Positions 6,113 to 7,357 of a stretch of 7,357 bases of DNA are shown one piece after another. Position 1 is the first letter of the stretch. Each line of letters starts with the position of its first letter. The notes beneath the pieces were generated by a model that saw nothing but the letters and a program-made list of their open reading frames with translations, was not told the DNA's origin and did not search any database. Made by a program: the position numbers and the translations under genes. This stretch comes from Bacteroidales bacterium (lineage in GTDB: Bacteria; Bacteroidota; Bacteroidia; Bacteroidales; VadinHA17): the NCBI GenBank assembly GCA_027451265.1, contig DAIDJT010000131.1, forward strand, positions 1 through 7,357, in the 5' to 3' direction.

Positions 6113-6775
6113 ATGGGCATTCGCATGTTTAGAAACGAAACATTTTGGATCTGTTTTACGTTGCTTTTAGTTACGGGAATTTGCAGCGGACAGAAGACAT
6201 GGTGGGGTGAGGTATCAGGTTTCGCCGGTGGCGGAGACAATGAGATCTTCAGGTTTCATGAACTGGTCGGAGCCGGATCGGTGACCGGTACGGGTATGTG
6301 GACGGCTGGTGCGGACCTGCGGCGGCTGATCGGAGATCATTTCAGCATCGGAACGGGATTGTCATACTCGCATCAGTATTATTTTACAAGCCCTGCCCCG
6401 GGGATAGGCGGTACTGATAACCCGGGCTCCTTTGGTCTTTTGACGGTTCCGGTTATGGTGCGCGCTGACTTCCTAAAGTGGTTCTTTGCCGATGCGGGCG
6501 CTCTCCTTGGGGTGAAGACAGGTTTTTCACGCATTGACAATTTTTCCGGACTCGGTGCAACGCTCGGGGCCGGAATTCAGTACCGGTTTAAATCGGACAT
6601 ATTTATCAGGGTCAGGGCTTATGCCGCGCAGTACGGGCTCCTGCATCTTTCACCCGAAAATTATCCACAGACCCTTTCCAACGGAGGGGTGACCATCGGG
6701 GTGGGATACAGGTTCATCCGCCTGGGCAGTTGCAACTGCCCGGACGATAAAAATCCAGTCAGGAAATTTCGCTGA
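6113..6775 (+). CDS. Small outer-membrane beta-barrel-like protein
   Basis: This 220-residue protein has an N-terminal signal peptide (hydrophobic stretch FWICFTLLLVTGICSG, likely cleaved before Gln27). The mature part alternates in amphipathic strands with aromatic girdles and Gly-rich turns: TGTGMWTAGADLRRL, FSIGTGLSYSHQYYF, LLTVPVMVRADFLKWFFADAGALLGVK, LGAGIQYRF, and finally GVTIGVGYRF. This is the pattern of 8- to 10-strand outer-membrane proteins of the OmpX/porin-family type in Bacteroidota. Function is not recognised. GVGYRF looks like the normal terminal strand, but 19 more residues follow with a Cys-Asn-Cys motif. The ATG at 6113 sits four bases after the transporter stop; the ATG at 6125 (residue 5) would leave an equally good signal peptide. 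No Shine-Dalgarno sequence decides between them. It is probably co-transcribed with the transporter. Confidence 0.8.
   Translation: MGIRMFRNETFWICFTLLLVTGICSGQKTWWGEVSGFAGGGDNEIFRFHELVGAGSVTGTGMWTAGADLRRLIGDHFSIGTGLSYSHQYYFTSPAPGIGGTDNPGSFGLLTVPVMVRADFLKWFFADAGALLGVKTGFSRIDNFSGLGATLGAGIQYRFKSDIFIRVRAYAAQYGLLHLSPENYPQTLSNGGVTIGVGYRFIRLGSCNCPDDKNPVRKFR
6724..6741. repeat. Perfect 18-base palindrome in the 3' end of the barrel gene
   Basis: GGGCAGTTGCAACTGCCC is fully self-complementary. In RNA it could form a 6- or 7-bp GC-rich stem with a 6- or 4-base loop, with further pairing (a T-G wobble, then C-G) outside. It lies inside the coding region, encoding part of the Gly-Ser-Cys-Asn-Cys-Pro tail, and ends 32 bases before the stop codon. 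No U-run follows it on either strand, so it is not a standard intrinsic terminator. It may be a protein-binding site or an mRNA processing or stability element ahead of the M23-like gene. Confidence 0.6.
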
Positions 6776-6834
6776 TTCCCATAAAAGGAATTCAGGCAAT
6801 TTTCCTAAATTTATGGTCCGGAAGTCTGAAATAC

Positions 6835-6841
6835 AAAAGGA
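6835..6841 (+). promoter_or_regulatory. Shine-Dalgarno-like site before the M23-like gene
   Basis: AAAAGGA ends eight bases before the ATG at 6850, a good spacing for pairing with 16S rRNA. It supports this start codon and is unusual here, since the other genes in the window have no recognisable site. The 74-base gap 6776-6849 otherwise holds only AT-rich sequence with no clear promoter. Confidence 0.45.
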
Positions 6842-6849
6842 TCAATAAT

Positions 6850-7357
6850 ATGGCTAACCTGACATTTTCTGGCAGATTTGCGCCCGGGTGCCTTGCTGCA
6901 CTTGTTTTGGCTCTGGCTTCACCGGTCATGCTTTCAGGCCAGTACCTCAGGGAAGAGGCGACACATTATACCTCAAGACCCGATGGATTTGACCCGGTGA
7001 AGCTCACCGTCGATCAGGGCGAAGCCGGGGTACTGAAATTCATAGTCACGAATGAAACATATTATCCGTTTACCGTGAAGATTACCTTCCTGAAGATGGA
7101 TAATTTCACCGCGGTTTACCGGACAAGAGAGGCTTTTGTGAAATTCGGGAAGAATTTCCTTTATGACCTGAGGATCAAGGATCCTGAGTCAGGTTACGAG
7201 CTCGATTATAATTTCTCTTATGTTGCAGGTAAGCCGGAGGCCGCAAACGAGACGGACTTTGTATATCTCGTTCCCCTCAAACCCGGCTCTATCCCTGTTG
7301 CCGGAAAGGTGGGCGAGTCAGGCATCATGGACTCCTTCTCTGTCATGAAAGGTGATA
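6850..7357 (+). CDS. N-terminal part of an M23-peptidase-like exported protein (3' end outside window)
   Basis: The frame is open from the ATG at 6850 to the window edge, giving 169 complete codons. A signal peptide is visible: a moderately basic start, a hydrophobic stretch (LAALVLALASPVMLSG) and likely cleavage before Gln31. The mature part resembles the beta-rich N-terminal domain found in Bacteroidota M23 peptidases. KFIVTNETYYPFTVKITFLKMDN matches the "extra-cytoplasmic strand" segment, then a GKNFLYDLRIKDPESGYELDYNFSYVAG stretch, then DFVYLVPLKPGS just before the expected peptidase domain. M23 enzymes cut peptidoglycan cross-links or glycyl bonds. In family members the VYLLPY-like segment is soon followed by a Ser-His motif whose His binds zinc. 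Here GESGIMDSFSVMKGD follows and no His is seen, so the protein may be a non-catalytic homologue. It lies 74 bases after the barrel gene, possibly in the same unit. Confidence 0.6.
   Translation, partial: MANLTFSGRFAPGCLAALVLALASPVMLSGQYLREEATHYTSRPDGFDPVKLTVDQGEAGVLKFIVTNETYYPFTVKITFLKMDNFTAVYRTREAFVKFGKNFLYDLRIKDPESGYELDYNFSYVAGKPEAANETDFVYLVPLKPGSIPVAGKVGESGIMDSFSVMKGD

Noticed and set aside
6118..6200. Lipoprotein reading of the barrel signal peptide because of the Cys in LVTGICSG
   Set aside because: The residues before the Cys (Thr-Gly-Ile) do not fit a lipobox, and signal peptidase I cleavage before Gln27 fits better.
5779..6240. A 153-codon open frame on the minus strand across the transporter and barrel genes
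   Set aside because: Its composition is rich in His, Pro and Asn with no domain, and it lies opposite two well-supported genes.
6806..6813. TAAATTTA as a -7 box for the M23-like gene
   Set aside because: It is one base off consensus and no TTG lies about 19 bases upstream. The sequence is AT-rich, so such matches are common.
1..7357. Mobile element, CRISPR array, defence cluster or RNA gene
   Set aside because: No transposase, integrase, direct-repeat array, nuclease/toxin module or tRNA-like cloverleaf was seen. All long open frames with family signatures are metabolic or envelope genes.

Overview
The window looks like chromosomal DNA from a member of the Bacteroidota, probably a Bacteroidales-type or related environmental or gut heterotroph. 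Several things point that way. Most start codons lack a clear Shine-Dalgarno sequence. Upstream regions carry AT-rich TAnnTTTG-like -7 elements. The gene content also fits: a secreted YceI protein, a secreted M28 peptidase with a PA-type insert, a FucP-like sugar permease, an outer-membrane barrel, and an M23-like protein with the N-terminal domain typical of this phylum. The species cannot be named from this sequence. There are no RNA genes, insertion sequences, CRISPR arrays or phage genes, and no gene-free stretch longer than 300 bases.

Layout. Bases 1-584 (+) hold the 3' end of a glycoside-hydrolase-like gene, followed 17 bases later by a short-chain dehydrogenase/reductase (602-1381, +), probably in the same operon. 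A 108-base gap with an inverted repeat and a possible promoter leads to a secreted YceI-family protein (1490-2074, +). This gene converges on a two-gene minus-strand unit with only 3 bases between the stop codons. That unit is a secreted M28 zinc peptidase (4691-3186) and then a GT4 glycosyltransferase (3169-2078). A 175-base divergent regulatory region (4692-4866) separates it from a second plus-strand unit: a FucP-type sugar/H+ symporter (4867-6108), a small outer-membrane beta-barrel protein (6113-6775), and the 5' part of an M23-peptidase-like exported protein (6850 to the window end).

How the genes may work together. The glycosidase-like protein, the reductase and the FHS-family sugar permease are consistent with capture and breakdown of carbohydrate. 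The peptidase, YceI protein, barrel and M23-like protein are envelope or periplasmic functions. The window does not contain a SusC/SusD pair, so it is not a demonstrable polysaccharide utilisation locus.

Most notable observations. The reductase has lost the catalytic tyrosine of its family (Val163 in place of Tyr) while keeping the cofactor motif, Ser150 and Lys167. The M23-like protein appears to lack the first zinc-binding histidine where the catalytic domain should begin. A perfect 18-base palindrome lies in the last codons of the barrel gene and encodes a Cys-x-Cys tail. I did not find a convincing new multi-gene system.
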